Shown here in pieces: positions 1 to 11,661 of a stretch of 64,000 bases of DNA; position 1 is the first letter of the stretch, and each line of letters opens with the position of its first letter. Origin of the DNA: Teleogryllus oceanicus (Eukaryota; Arthropoda; Insecta; Orthoptera; Gryllidae); NCBI GenBank assembly GCA_964035755.1, contig CAXIVR010000014.1, positions 51,388,034-51,452,033 of the forward strand, in the 5' to 3' direction. Below the pieces are notes generated by a model. That model was not told the origin of the DNA, ran no database searches, and was given only the letters and a program-made list of their open reading frames with translations. Both the position numbers and the translations under genes were made by a program.

Positions 1-80
1 AAGGAGGATATGGGTTAACTTTCAAGTTCTAGAAATTAGCAATATAGTTTACTAGCCTGCGGAACAAAATCACATAAAGA

Positions 81-256
81 AACCAGGATAGATGGTTCAG
101 GGTATCAACTGATGTCACTGCAGTTCCTCTGACCGAGGGTCCTTGGTTTAAATCCCGACTGCGGCAGGATTTTCACACTAGCTTGTCAGCTAGGTCTATC
201 CTAACAAACGGGCCACGTACCGCGCGATAATTCCTTCTTCCTTGTCCTATTCTCTC

Positions 257-306
<50 letters not shown>

Positions 307-509
307 TAACATGCACTACACTACCACATGCGGGAGACCGGTCGGGAGATTGCAGCTTGTCCTGGCTGGGGTGGTGCCCCACAGGTGGGTGATACCTGGT
401 TGTGGAAAAACTCGCAAGAGCACGGCCTCCTCCCGAGAAAAAATGCACTACATTTACGGGACTAATGATCCTAGTAATAGACGCTCCCGGAACCACAAAC
501 AATCAGTCA
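81..509 (+). mobile_element. SINE-A copy A1, head to tail, with CA expansion
   Basis: This is a tRNA-derived SINE in plus orientation. The head runs from about 81 and carries the block shared by full-length copies (ATCAACTGATGTCACTGCAG near 107). The B box is degenerate (GGTTTAAATCCC near 146). The body contains the shared motifs ACGGGCCACG, GAGACCGGTCGGGAG and TGCACTACACTACCACAT. The pre-CA segment has grown to about twenty CA units at 261-300. Flanks ACATAAAGA (72-80) and ACATAAAAG (510-518) look like a 9-bp target-site duplication with one mismatch. The central part between head and body is deleted relative to A11. Confidence 0.85.
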
Positions 510-518
510 ACATAAAAG

Positions 519-900
519 GATTTTTCAAAAAGTAGTATGCACACTGCTCGAGAGCAACAAATAAATCTCTTGTATAATAATGCAATAAATTAAATATTTA
601 ACCAAAATTCCTTACAAATACCGCAATAACGTAGTACATTATAAACACAATAATTCATTTGTTTAAATATCAAGAAGTTAAAAAAGTTGCTGCTCCATAA
701 CGTAACATGTGAATAGTAAATATTTAATGGTGGATGGCCTCTTCCCTCCAAGAAAAGGTTTCCATGTTATAAGGGAAGCTGTGTCTAGAGAAGTAACCCA
801 TTTTGTATGCGATTTCAGTCTGTATTCGCAATATGAGAAAAGGCAGAACACGATAAAACATTTGTATATTTCAGCCAAGATCGCCTCTGTTAAATAGTTT
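519..900. other. AT-rich stretch, nothing recognised
   Basis: Short opposing open frames of about 62-66 residues lie at 678-897. They have no recognisable domain, no convincing splice context and ordinary AT-rich composition, so I read them as chance. Confidence 0.5.
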
Positions 901-1640
901 TTGTATTTTTTTCAAGTTTCTGAGTAGCTAACAAAACCATAGACAACTCAAAAACATAGCTGGAGTTTACATAGTTTTCTTTCAGTTCCTTTGCGCTATT
1001 TATGTTCCGTACTCTGAAAATTAGTATTAAATGAGGCATGTTTCTTTATTATTTACCGTGTTCATGGGATGTAACGAAAAGTATCCATCTTTCACTCGCT
1101 GGAAGGTGTATACATTTATTATAATTTCTGCGCACATTGGAATTAGTAATACAAATGTTTGATGTTTTTTGAGTTCCTGTATGTCTAAAAAAGCATTTCT
1201 CTTCTAATGTAGCTAGAGAGTGCCTGGGATTTTTTAGATTTGTGTGCGCGTTGAAAATTAATAATATAGATTCTAATCGGTGCAATGAGTGCAACTCGCC
1301 AACCACTACAACCCATTCACGCATCACTCAGTATCCAGAACGTCATTTCCCTTATATGCATTTTAAGTGCACTGTTTCATTGGTGTTTTGAATTTTTACC
1401 TATTTCTTGTGTATCTAACAAAATCGTCGACACCTTTCAAATGGTCATAGGCTACATAGATTTCTCTCTTTTCCGCGCCTACAAAATTACCTATATTCAT
1501 TTATTTTTGTTTCCACGTTTTCCTGTCTATTTATCAAACCCATGCTCACCTTTCTCATGGTCAGAGGCTGCGTAGTATTATTTTCATTTCTGTCCACATT
1601 GGAAATTAGTAATGTTGATTCTGACTCTTTTTGTAATTCG
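900..1640. repeat. degenerate tandem repeat, roughly 115-bp spacing
   Basis: A motif close to CACATTGGAAATTAGTAAT recurs near 1010, 1134, 1250 and 1600, with looser partners between. A second motif resembling GTATCTAACAAAATC recurs near 930 and 1410. The units are too diverged for sharp borders. I read this as decayed satellite-like sequence. Confidence 0.4.
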
Positions 1641-2188
1641 GTTAAGTACACTTTCCAAAAAGTAATATAACTTCATATTGAAGATAAGGGCTTGAAAATA
1701 TAATTTGTTTCCATTTAAGGACACGGAATACAGGTTTTAAGACCTTAGGACGCTTCGTTACAGTTATTGACCACGGTAAAGTGCGTTTAATATAATGCGT
1801 GTTGCGGGTTGCATATGTAAGTAATTTAATTTTCGCACCTACGCCATAATCCGTGAACTTATAGTTTTACGCCTTGAATCTCTTTGCTGTAGGATAGGAG
1901 AGAGAGAAATTTCATATCCCACAGTTACACACTTAAGGTTTTTGATGTCTGGACAATTGAGTAAAACACCTTTTTCTCGAAAAGTTTAGATTGTAAAATG
2001 CAAGTCTCAGAAGTAACATTGAGCTTGTGTGTACAAATTTACATCACAGATTTTTAATGTATGTAAGTAGTAATCAGGACTGAAAATGTTACGTTTTACA
2101 GAAAAATCTTTTCTTCTCTATGAAAGAGTTAAAATAATTTCAATAAAAAAGATTTCACTGTGAAACTTAGTTCAAAAAAGACAAACAG

Positions 2189-2238
2189 AAGAAGAAGAAG
2201 AAGTAGAAGAAGAAGAAGAAGAAGAAGAAGAAGAAGAA
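2189..2238. repeat. GAA microsatellite
   Basis: About sixteen GAA units with one TAG interruption. The complementary strand reads as poly-leucine in the ORF at 2129-2356, which is therefore low complexity and not a gene. The flanking 1641-2188 is AT-rich with no recognised feature. Confidence 0.9.
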
Positions 2239-2399
2239 ATGCACCGATTTTTACTTTTTTTTCAAAAATGAGTATTTCCCCTCCCAACTTTTTACTTTCC
2301 CGCCTTACTTCGAAAACAGTATTGTAACCGTGCGCCGGAAAAAGGCGATTTCTCAACAGAAAAAATTCTAAATGTCGGGCCCTGGTAACAAAACAAAAA

Positions 2400-3130
2400 A
2401 TGAATAAACTTTGTTACTGTGTATATTAGATATTACTTCCTCTAACACGTAGTGTATTCAGAATCTATGTTTTGTGGCTCCTAGATTCGAAAACCGTCGG
2501 TCTGTTTGTGATCAATGCTAGCGCCTAAATCGTTTTTGACGATTTTCTCTAAAATTGATGTTCCCCGTCTGATTTTTAAAAAAATCGTGAAGCTGCGAGT
2601 TTGATACGGATATTTTGATTTTGGGGGGTAATTTACATAAAGCCTCAACAACACTTTCAATACTTTTTCAATACAAAAATTGGCTCAATATTTTTAAATT
2701 AAAGTTTGTACTCGGATATGTCTTTAAATGTTCTACCCATATGTATAAAAAACGGTAAAAGAATTGATAGTTTTTCCCGCACACAGTCTTTATTTTAGAA
2801 ATTTTCTAAAAGTTAAGTAGCAAACATACAATATTGAAGGTGGGAACTTTTGTTTTCAATTAAATTTCGAAAAATGCAGTTCTTAAAAAATGGTCATGCA
2901 CATTTTTTAAAAAGAAGACTAGTAGCTTTCCCATTATTGCAGCTTGGACTTAATGTGATTTATAAAAAATATTCTCAAAAACTAGATTCAAATTTTTTCT
3001 TAAGTTTCTTTTCCACAGACAGAATAAGGAATGCTTAAAAGAAAGGTGCAGGTCTCTTTTTCGTTGAAGACTCAGAAATTTCAAAAATGGCAAAAGTTAG
3101 AAACAATGCGAGAAAGTATGTGATGTAGTA
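2400..3130. repeat. dispersed relative of the 33-kb satellite
   Basis: The block TCTAACACGTAGTGTATTC, followed by an AATGCTAGCG motif and then TTTTGATTTTGGGG, follows the same order as the units at 32743-34222. A second module, GTGCAGGTCTC with GTTGAAGACTC downstream, lies near 3045 and matches modules near 33320, 33990, 39045 and 39625. This is a single diverged copy and not an array. Confidence 0.65.
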
Positions 3131-4434
3131 TCACTAGTTTGTTCTTTGATTTAGTTAGCGTTCACCTCACCTCGTCATGTTCTCTTTTTAGAACCATCCT
3201 TTACCCATCAGTTAATGCTAAAGCATAAAGATCATGCTGCTCCCTCTTGGGTAACTTATTAGCGATGTCTGACATTTCTATATCAAAAAAGAAGCATGTT
3301 TCAATACGATTTTTACCGTACAGTAGAACAGAACTAAAAAAATTTAAGAGGGATGGAAGCGGTGCATCGAAGAATTATTCAATAATCGAGAGCCATTCAC
3401 ATTAATACTCAAGAATTGCGCACACATACTTCAAGCGATATAAAATAAGATAAAATTTCAGGCAATTGTCTTGCATCTTATGGGAAATTATGAAGTGTTG
3501 ACTACGGAAGCTTTCGATTAATTTAAAGGAAATCTTCGAAAGTTCTGAGAAAAACGGCATTTCTCATGTACTTCCAATGCGTACGTTGTACTGACAGAAA
3601 AATTTGAGCAAGAGTTGCAAAATATTAGATTTTTTCTTTTGTGTATTTTGATATTTTGCGAGGGGATTTAGTGTTGCTCAAAATAACAGAAGTGTTCAAA
3701 ATATGGAACACATTTCGATATGCTAATTGTACTGTTCATAAGTATTTTCACGATCTGTCCCTTAGGAAATTTAGAGCAAATCTTTTCAGGCCAATATTTA
3801 AATAAAACCACTTACATAAAATCCAATGATATACATAGATATCCACTTACTATTTTCATCAGAATTATACTCTAAATATCTGCAAAATTCGCACATATGC
3901 TATAAATAAACAAAGTTTGTAAAAGAGGAACCGTTGCAATTCTTGATCTTGTAATAAATGAAAAGGTATAACTCTATGTCACTAACACTATGTGCCAATT
4001 GAAGTCGCGGATATTACAGGATTAAGTTATCGTATGGGCGGAAATTCATTGCCATCCTACTTAAGATTACGGACGATTGGCCTGACAATTCTTCATTCTC
4101 TCTCAACATTTGATAAAAAGGGATAATTGCTATGGATTCTCCCATGAAAATACTGTGGCCACTAATGCACCGGGGTGTAGAGATACCCAACGCCATCACA
4201 GTATTGGTACACATTCGTAATTTACATTTTAGGATTACCAACCGTACGATAGTTGACAGCTGACTTTCAATTAAGGCACTGGTGGCTATAACGCACGCTT
4301 AGAGAACAAAACGAATACATGAGTAAAACAATAAATAGAAGTGAAAATAGTTTTAAAAGATCCTTGGGACAGTGACCTTTGAGATACTCAGCTTTTTCCT
4401 TCTGCTGACGATTAGGAATTTTTTTAATAGACTG
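3131..4434. other. AT-rich stretch, nothing recognised
   Basis: No repeat, RNA or coding signal was recognised on either strand. The 75-residue minus frame at 4014-4241 has no domain or splice support. Confidence 0.5.
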
Positions 4435-4620
4435 ATTCCATTCCTATGAAAGACTGTCCCTTGTCAGCCCACGCCAACTCTCGCTGCGGTTAAAAATCCC
4501 CTGGAATAATAATAATAATAATGTCGCCATTAATAAAGACATTATTATTATTCCAGGGAATTTTTAACCACAGCGAGTTGGCGTGGGCTGACAAGGGACA
4601 GTCTTGCATAGGAAGGCAAT
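4435..4620. mobile_element. near-perfect foldback element with AAT stem tip
   Basis: The left arm (4435-4525) and right arm (4538-4620) are inverted complements of about 85 bp around a 12-base loop. Shared segments include CTGTCCCTTGTCAGCCCACG and GGTTAAAAAT. Both arms end inward with AAT units, six on the left and four on the right, so the hairpin tip is itself a microsatellite. Size and form fit a MITE or foldback element. No clear target-site duplication was seen. Confidence 0.8.
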
Positions 4621-5924
4621 AGCGCCTGTGAAGCTATATCTGTACCATCCCATTGTAAAGCGATATCTGTACTTGTATTTACGAGATAAAATCGGTTTGA
4701 AAGATTTATTCATGGAAGAACGCTAACAGTTTATTTCAAGCATGATCATATTACGAATCTTCAAATAATACTATATAATACGTGAATGAAACATTTAAAC
4801 CAGAATACACTACTTTTAACGTGTTTTACGGCTATACGATTGATTTAACTAGACGTAATAGAGTACCATAATAACAATATAGTTCACCTCAAACGTGAGA
4901 GTAAAAATGTATCTTTCTGGCATCATTTCAGAATTATAAATGCTTATAAATATATTAAAATATTACACTCTTAAACAAATTTGTGCAAGTTTTGTGTATG
5001 TGTAATATCAACCCTCAAATCGGTTCAAAATTGCGTTCAGAATTGCAACCAGAAACAATTCTTATTTGTAATGGTTAACATCACCTTTCTTTTTAAATTC
5101 CACTTTTCGTTTCCCCGTTATTTGTTCTTCAGTAATTCAAAAACAAAAACGAGACGCGGATAGAAGTGTAGTTTGCAACACACTTTTATGGCCCACACAA
5201 AATTTGACGATTTCTCCAGGTGCAATTTTTTTTCAAAACATTCCAAAAAGTTTCATTCATAATAATCTATACCAAGCTAGATGCAGGGAAAATAAGTTTT
5301 TATTAGCATTAAAACAATTTAAAGGGTTGGCCACTGGCACGTATTAGTCGTGTTACCATTTGTTGATATAGCACTTTTGTTTTGAAAATTAAGATTGGGT
5401 TTATTCACATAACAGGGACATATTTTTGGGTGAAATAAACAAAGATCGTCATTTTATTTATTAGAAATTGTTAAGAGAACACACTTTATTTAATATCACA
5501 ATTTGTAAAATATGTGACTATTAAACATTCGAAGAAATTACTTTGAAATTGACAATAACTACCAAGCGAAAAGTCCCAAAACAAAAAAAAAATGAAGCCA
5601 GTATAAAAGTCCAAGCGTGATATTTTTAAAATGTCGCAGAACATGATTTTTTCTTCCGTTCATAATTCTGTAATTCCCAACTGTACTACTGGGAATAAGG
5701 CTTTTCATAATAAAGAGGCCGGCAACAACAGATAAAATATCCAAAATGGCTGTGCACGCTGCTTTAGTGCTGGATTTGTGCTGTCTGCGGCGAACAAAAT
5801 GCACTAATACTGACTGGTGAACATCGCTTGACTGCAATTTAGCGGTTTCAGAGCAAATTACGCTCATGGTGAAGGGTGGGCCCAGACATAATAGCCCCAG
5901 TCATCTTCTACGTAGTGGTGAGTT
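4621..5924. other. AT-rich stretch, nothing recognised
   Basis: A 102-codon minus frame at 5559-5867 is the longest open frame here. It has no recognisable motif, and I saw no splice pair bounding it. I do not call it a gene. Confidence 0.5.
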
Positions 5925-6110
5925 GATATGTGGTGTAGTGGTGAGATTGCTTTACCTTCCCCCTCTCAGAACCTGATTTCAAATCTTAGTCGATCGATAA
6001 TTTATGGTGAATAAAGTGGGTTTGCAGGAAGTTTTCTTGGAGTTTATCCGTTTCGTCTATCCCATTTAACTATTGCTTTCAAAATTCACTATTGCATTAT
6101 TAAGATTGAT
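5925..6110 (+). mobile_element. SINE-E candidate, diverged tRNA-derived
   Basis: An A-box-like TGGTGTAGTGGTGAG (5931-5945) is followed 30 bases later by a B-box-like GATTTCAAATCTT (5975-5987). This is tRNA spacing, with an unrelated body downstream. It is a single copy in the window, so it could be an old tRNA pseudogene instead of a SINE. Confidence 0.5.
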
Positions 6111-6519
6111 ACATCATCATCGGTCTATCTATAAAAACTATTTTACGTCAGGTATGATGGAATAAGTTATGGATTACCATTGAAAAATGTATGGTAGGAT
6201 GCAAGTGGATATTATAAATGCGTACGTTAGAGTACAAATATTTGGTGTTTATACAAACAATTGCTTGAACAAATTCAATTGAGCATAAAGTACTGACATT
6301 CCTCCTCATTCAGCTAGCACCCTAAACTTATAGAAGGCGATATTAATAGAAGTTTTTAAACAATATTTAATATTTTTCTTTGGTTAGTCAATCCATAATT
6401 TTTTAAAACTTAACACGAAATAACATTTAATTTAAAAATTTTTAAATATCAGATACTTCGCCTAGGTACAATGTTTCTATGCAAACAGATTTCAAATCGG
6501 AAAGAGCATAAAGATGCAG

Positions 6520-7765
6520 TCTAAACAGTCGGGGTGTTGCTGGCGACCGGAAGCGTGGACAAGTGCCGGAAGTGGCCGTGCGCGGCGCGGCGGGAGGCTG
6601 CCACGGCGGCAGCGCAGTCTCGGCGCGGCGCTGCGGCGGCGGCGGCCACGGCGGGGGTGGCGGGGCGCCCGGTGGGGAGTACAGTTAGCCGGCGCCGGGT
6701 GGGGGCCGCCCGGAGGAGGGGAGGCCCCTCCCACGTCGGCGGAAGGGGGCGGCGCCCCGAGCACCGCACGCCGCCGCCCTCGCGCCGCCTCGTGGCCCCG
6801 GCCGCGGAGACCTCAACGCGGGGTAAGCGACGAACTCACCCCTGACCGGTTGTGACAAGGGTGCGGCGGTCAGCGGTCACCGATCGACGCCGGTGGGAGT
6901 CGTGGCACCAGAGGGGGCACGGTGCGGCGGGGGGACGGCGCCCCACCACCCGGTGTCGCGCGCGCCGCGGCGCCGCTCGCGCAGCGCGGCGCTGCCGGCC
7001 GGCCTTCCTGCTTGGCCGGCGAATGTAGGTCTGTGGGTCTTGATTGGGTAGGGGCTCGTGGGTGGGTGTGCGCGCGCGGGGGGGCGCTCGGCTCGGGGGG
7101 GCGGGGAGGGGCGGTGACGCGAGGGGAGGGGCGGGGCGGCCGCTGTGCGCGCGAGCGATCACCTCCTGCGGCGGCGGCGGGGCGGCGCAGTGGCGCAGCG
7201 GCCGAAGCGGGGCGCACCAGCAGCAGGAGCACACGACACAGCAACAGCGACAGCGGCGGTCGCGGAGTGGCATGAGCAGCGCCGGCAGCAGCCACCGACC
7301 GCGCGCGTGGCCGCCCCACCCGTCCCGCCCCCGCCGGCCCGCCCACGTGACCCTTGAGTGACACCGTGCGCGAGTGACCCTTTATCGACCTAGTGCGACA
7401 GTGTGCGACCGTCGACGACCCCAGTGACAGCCCGTGTGCGGAGGAGGGGCAGGAGCTGCATCATCGGCCGCCGCCCCGGCCAGTGCAACAGCGAGGACCA
7501 CGTGCGCCGCTCAGCAAGGGCCGGGGCGGGGGGGGGGGGGGGCCGCAGGAGCGAGGAGCCGCGCGGGAGGGGAGGGGGGGGGGCGGCCCGCGAAGATGCG
7601 AGTGCGGGGGCGGGGAGGGGGTGGAGGGGCAGGCGGGCGCGCCGAGGGCCGGCTAACGGGACCGCCGCATCTCCGCGATGTTACGAGCCCGCGTGGCCGA
7701 GCGCCGCCTGCTTCCGCCCCCTCACGCAGCCCCCTCCTGCCCTCTACAGCCTTTAATTGGAGGAC
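6520..7765. promoter_or_regulatory. CpG island 1, largest island
   Basis: About 1.2 kb of extremely GC- and CpG-rich sequence with abrupt borders to AT-rich DNA. Open frames run through it on both strands in several frames at once, as expected from stop-poor GC-rich DNA, so none is called. A good splice-donor match (exon end 6822, GTAAGC at 6823-6828) on the plus strand would fit a non-coding first exon, but no partner acceptor was found. G runs near 7530-7580 could form quadruplexes. A promoter role is inferred from composition only. Confidence 0.5.
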
Positions 7766-7926
7766 ACCGCTTGCTGATCGATATCTCAGATCGACATCAT
7801 CAATTCTATTCTACCGGCAAATATTGTCTACATATTTATGGTTTTGACGTGTGCGTTTAGCTTGTTTTAAATCATATATTTTTAAAACATTTTTCGTGAC
7901 TTTTATTTTGAGATGATTCACATAAA

Positions 7927-7930
7927 AATA

Positions 7931-7975
<45 letters not shown>
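7927..7975. repeat. AAT microsatellite
   Basis: About sixteen AAT units. The flanking 7766-7926 and 7976-8339 hold nothing recognised. Confidence 0.9.
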
Positions 7976-7976
<1 letters not shown>

Positions 7977-8339
7977 GCAGATGGCTCGTTTTAGGTAGTT
8001 TTGAACGATATAGGATCACTCTTACGTAAATACCAGGAATTAAGACTTTTGAATTTTATAAATTTATTATCAGCTCTACGTTTCGCACACTTAGCATGTG
8101 CCTTTTCTAGAGCAATCTAGATATTGAACAAAGGTAGCATAAACAATACATTTTACGTAACAAAAACAAAGGAATACAAAAATATTAAAATCTATAAATA
8201 TAATTTGGTGCTTGTACCAGTGTTCAACATACAACATGATGCATTTTTTTGTATAATATGCTGAAGATGGCGTCCAATTAGTAGTTAAAACAACTATTGG
8301 TTAGTTACACTAGGATCAGCAGGAAGAAATGAAACAATT

Positions 8340-8357
8340 TCATTGATGATGATGATG

Positions 8358-8425
<68 letters not shown>

Positions 8426-8717
8426 TTATGCATGTATTTGGCGTTATTGTGTCGGTAGTCCGACTTCGCCGGCCAGCTACCGGTGTCCCAAGCCTGGGCC
8501 TAGTTAAATTCCCATGCTTGGAGGTAAGAGCGACATGAGGCGAACATGACGTATTCTCTTCACCGTAACTAGCAAGATCCGCCTGCTTGAGAGTTTCTTC
8601 GTCACACAGAAACTGGGACGATTTTAAAGAAAAGCCACAACTGTGTGTTTGCCTCGACCGGAAATCGAACCCGGGACCACAGCACAGGAAGCTAGTACGC
8701 TGCCCATGAGCCATCCC
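8340..8717 (-). mobile_element. SINE-C copy C1 with long ATT tail
   Basis: Read on the minus strand, the head has A-box-like TGGCTCATGGGC (8702-8713) and B-box-like GGTTCGATTTC (8661-8671), then a body (8430-8640), then a tail of ATT units reaching 8350. It matches C2 at 15177-15395 over head and body (shared CTTTAAAATCGT and GTGTGACGAAG/GTGTGGCGAAG). The tail accounts for the AAT array at 8357-8425. Confidence 0.75.
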
Positions 8718-8721
8718 AGAG

Positions 8722-8782
8722 ACTTATAATAATAATAGTAATAATAATAATAATAGTAATAATAATAATAGTAAAAATAATA

Positions 8783-8833
<51 letters not shown>

Positions 8834-8834
8834 T
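8722..8834. repeat. AAT/AGT microsatellite
   Basis: About 110 bp of AAT units interrupted by AGT and AAA variants, directly upstream of the SINE-C1 head. It may be the tail of another minus-strand element whose body would lie at 8835-8905, but that body was not recognised. Confidence 0.85.
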
Positions 8835-8904
8835 ATTGAAGGTTCGTCCAATGGACGCTAGTATGTGTTTGTACACCAACACTGTGAGGAATAAACGCAT
8901 GGCC

Positions 8905-9135
8905 CCCTCTGTTGGCGAACCCCGTGAGTGGTGATCGACTACCCGGGTCCGCGCCCTCGCTTGCGCCCTGGTGTGGCCCGCCCCGCGTCCGGAGGCGCCT
9001 CGGCGGCGCACGTGGGAAGCTGCCGCGTGGCCGTGCCACGTGTCGCACCGCAACCTGCTCCGAGCGGGGCTGCGGGAGGTAACTTTCCATCGCAGCCTCT
9101 CCGGAGACTGCCCAGGCGAGCCTCCTGCATCGGAC
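8905..9135. promoter_or_regulatory. CpG island 2
   Basis: A short GC-rich block with two CACGTG-like sites (GCACGTGG near 9008, CCACGTGT near 9037). It ends in GGGAGGTAACTT near 9075, which is donor-like on the plus strand. No partner exon is visible. Function is not shown. Confidence 0.4.
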
Positions 9136-9757
9136 GTATTCATTACCCGGACGCCTGTGATATATTATACACCGTTGGAAGGTGGTGCTGTCACTAGGGC
9201 ATCTCGTCATTTGCTCTCCAGAGGACAAATCGTGATGTACTGTCGGGGGATTGTAAAATGTCACAGACAATTTGAGTAACGTTTGTTTGCCATGTTATGA
9301 AGGTATACAAAAATATTGTAGATTGGTTTAAAAAGAACATATCTTTGAACATTTTTGGTGATTTCTACCTATGTCAAAATAATTAAATTGTGCATAATTT
9401 TGTGAAGTTTCACTACATTTTAGATGCTTCCCCATAATCGTAGTAGACCCATAATCGTCTTTACTTGCTGAGTAGTAGGAAAAGTGGCGGGTGAATGACT
9501 ACCTCATATATTTAGTATCATCATATATTTATCAAATCTATTTTGTAATAGTTTCGAATTATAATTCCGAGGAATAACATAAATGAGTGAAACTACGAGT
9601 GAATCAAGTTTTAGATCTGTGTTTCGATGTACTGAAGTGAGCTTTCCACGGGATGTCAGGATGCGGAAGCATCCAGTATATCATGTCCACTGCTTTCAGT
9701 TCCGTGAATTGGTACCTTTGGTATTCTTCCAAAGCCTTCAGCCTACTTCACATGGGA
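9136..9757. other. no recognised feature
   Basis: Mostly AT-rich. The frame at 9583-9927 runs into SINE-B1 and is not coding. Confidence 0.5.
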
Positions 9758-10135
9758 GGTGGTGTTTCACTAATGTTTGTGGCTATAAGCCGCCCAACGA
9801 GGGTATCGGACTGTTATACCCAAATACGCGGGTTCATACCCGATTGATGCCGTGGATTTTTAAGGGCGAACATATTCTTCCTACGCCTTCCTTCAGAAAG
9901 GAAGTGAAGCCGGCTGTCCCATGTTAGTAGATTTACTACATGTAAGAGATCCTCAAGTCTAAATGAAGCCTCTGAGCTAAATTTAAATTGCCTGTTTCGT
10001 CGCCTAAGTAATACCTTCTTTCTCCCCTAGTTGGTGAAAGAAGCGTAGCGAAAATTGCGAGGTCAGACGGAAGAGCAGGCCTCATGGCCTGAGTCTCGCT
10101 ACGTGAAGTAAGGCAACGATTCCATTCAAAGAGCG
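9758..10135 (+). mobile_element. SINE-B copy B1
   Basis: It matches B2 at 32365-32710 along its length, sharing GCCGTGGATTTTTAAGGGCG, AAGCCGGCTGTCCCATGTTA and GGTCAGACGGAAGAGCAG. The B-box-like GGTTCATACCC is at 9831-9841; the A box is poorly preserved. The family is tRNA-derived with a 3' ATTCA-rich tail. CpG island 3 starts about 55 bp downstream. Confidence 0.8.
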
Positions 10136-10189
10136 TCGATTCCAAAACGCATCCCTTCACCTGCAACCCCGCCCGGTTTCGCCCTCTCA

Positions 10190-11020
10190 CCCCGGCCCTT
10201 CCTGTGCCGGGCGCGGGGTCGTGGCGGGGCCCTGCGACGCAGCTGGTGCTCGGCTCTTGGGCGCCGGCAGATTAACGACGCGGGCGGCGGCGCATTAACA
10301 AAGGAAAGCGGCGCTATAAAGCGGCGGTGGCGGTGGAGGCGGCGGCCGCTGCGCGGGCGGCGTTGCGCAAGAGACTGCGCGGGGCGGTTGGGCAAGTCGC
10401 ACCCCGGCCGCCGCCGAGCCCCCGCCCCGCCCCACCACCCGCGACCGCCACCGCCCGCGCCACCTCCCGCGCCACATCCCGCGCCACCATCACCGCCAGC
10501 GGCAGCGCCAGCGCCACCGTCACAGGCCACGCTACCGCCACTGCCACTCCCCGCCACCGCCATCACCACCTCCGCTACTGCCACCGTCGCCACCCCCCGC
10601 ACCATCGCCACCGCCCCGCCACCGCCCCCGACCACCGCCACCACCACCGCCACCACCTCCGCCACCGCCACCGCCACCGCCACCGCCACCGCCGCGCGCG
10701 GTCGCCGACCGCTGACGTCACAGGCGCGCCCCCGTGCGCCGCATCGGCATGGCGGTCACGCCGCCGCCGCCGCCGAATCCAGCTCGTTACGTACGCGTCG
10801 CGGTAATTGGCCGATCGACTTGCGGGCCCTCGCGAGGCAGCCTTTGCGGGCCCCCCAACCCGCCCCCCTCCCCGCCGAGCGACGCAGCCACACGACGGAC
10901 GAGCGGGACGCGCCGCGGAGCGATGACCCCGTTTGCGCGGCGCTCGCCCTCCGCCGGCCGCAGGGCCCTCGTGCGCCGCTCCCTTCCGGATGCCCCCCCC
11001 ACACACACACCCGAACTGCG
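10190..11020. promoter_or_regulatory. CpG island 3 with TATA-like box, CRE and CCGCCA array
   Basis: The island contains a TATAAA (10315-10320), a degenerate hexamer array of CACCGC/CCGCCA type (about 10440-10695) and a perfect CRE palindrome TGACGTCA (10713-10720). The array makes open frames on both strands, which I treat as artefacts. TATA-like and CRE motifs together suggest a plus-strand promoter, but no gene was found downstream. Confidence 0.5.
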
Positions 11021-11027
11021 CGTCGTT

Positions 11028-11103
11028 CATAAAACATAACCCTCGTTTGTGGATGGCAGGTGCATGAACCCACACTTTCTATGATAAATCAATGTGTTGC
11101 GTC
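11028..11103. repeat. direct repeat, left copy, flanking SINE-A2
   Basis: About 75 bp starting TCATAAAACATAA and ending TTTCTATGATAAAT plus CTGTTG-like sequence. It recurs at 11588-11661. The two copies flank SINE-A2 and an intervening TTGAT-rich segment. They are too long for a normal target-site duplication. Confidence 0.8.
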
Positions 11104-11215
11104 TTCAGATTTGATGATCTTCAGGTTTGATGATCTTGATTGATTGATTGCCTTCATCTTGATTGTTTGTTTGATTTTCTTGCAGTCTTCAAATTTGATG
11201 ATCTTGATTGATTGT
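11104..11215. repeat. short tandem block of TTTGATGATCTTGATTG
   Basis: Three imperfect units of about 26-50 bp containing TTGATGATCTT and runs of GATT. It probably derives from the GATT-type tail of the adjoining minus-strand SINE-A2. Confidence 0.6.
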
Positions 11216-11587
11216 TAGGGATACCGAGCACGTCAACTACTAGGATCATTACTCCTGTAAGTGTAGTGCGTGTTTTTGGGGGGAAGGTGGCTGTGATCAT
11301 TCTCCCACTGGATGGTGAGATCCGGCGTCGACCTACCGCTGGCTTGCGGGGTCTTCCCTAACCAGGTATCTCCTACTAGCGGGGAACCGCCCCAGCCGGG
11401 AAAGGCTCGAAGCTTCAGTCTCCCGGCATGTGTGCTAGTGTAGTACATGTTAGTGTATGTGTAAGGGGCGAGAATAGGACAAGGAAAGATCGCGCGCGGT
11501 CCGTGACCCATTTGTTATGGTACTTCTAAGGCAATCACCTGGTATTTATTGGATAAACAACGGAAAACTACCGATCAGAGCAAGCGG
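11203..11587 (-). mobile_element. SINE-A copy A2, 5'-truncated
   Basis: The minus-strand body contains the family motifs (CGTCAACTACTAGG, GATCCGGCG, GACCTACCG, TCTCCCGGCATGTG, ATCGCGCGCGG) and stops near the ACGGAAAACTACCGATCAGAG block. The tRNA-like head is missing. It is flanked by the 75-bp direct repeat noted above. Confidence 0.8.
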
Positions 11588-11661
11588 TCATAAAACATAA
11601 TCCTTGTTTGGAGCTGGCAGGTGCGTGAACCTCTTTCTATGATAAATAACCCTGTTGTGTA
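11588..11661. repeat. direct repeat, right copy
   Basis: Second copy of the element at 11028-11103, with about 10 differences and a small deletion. Confidence 0.8.

Noticed and set aside
709..897. 62-codon frame near the window start
   Set aside because: Ordinary AT-rich composition with an equally long opposing frame.
7680..7720. tRNA-Ser/Leu-like A box (GCGTGGCCGAGCG) in CpG island 1
   Set aside because: No B box at tRNA spacing and no cloverleaf.
8624..8851. Poly-tyrosine, poly-isoleucine and poly-leucine frames
   Set aside because: AAT microsatellite read in three phases.
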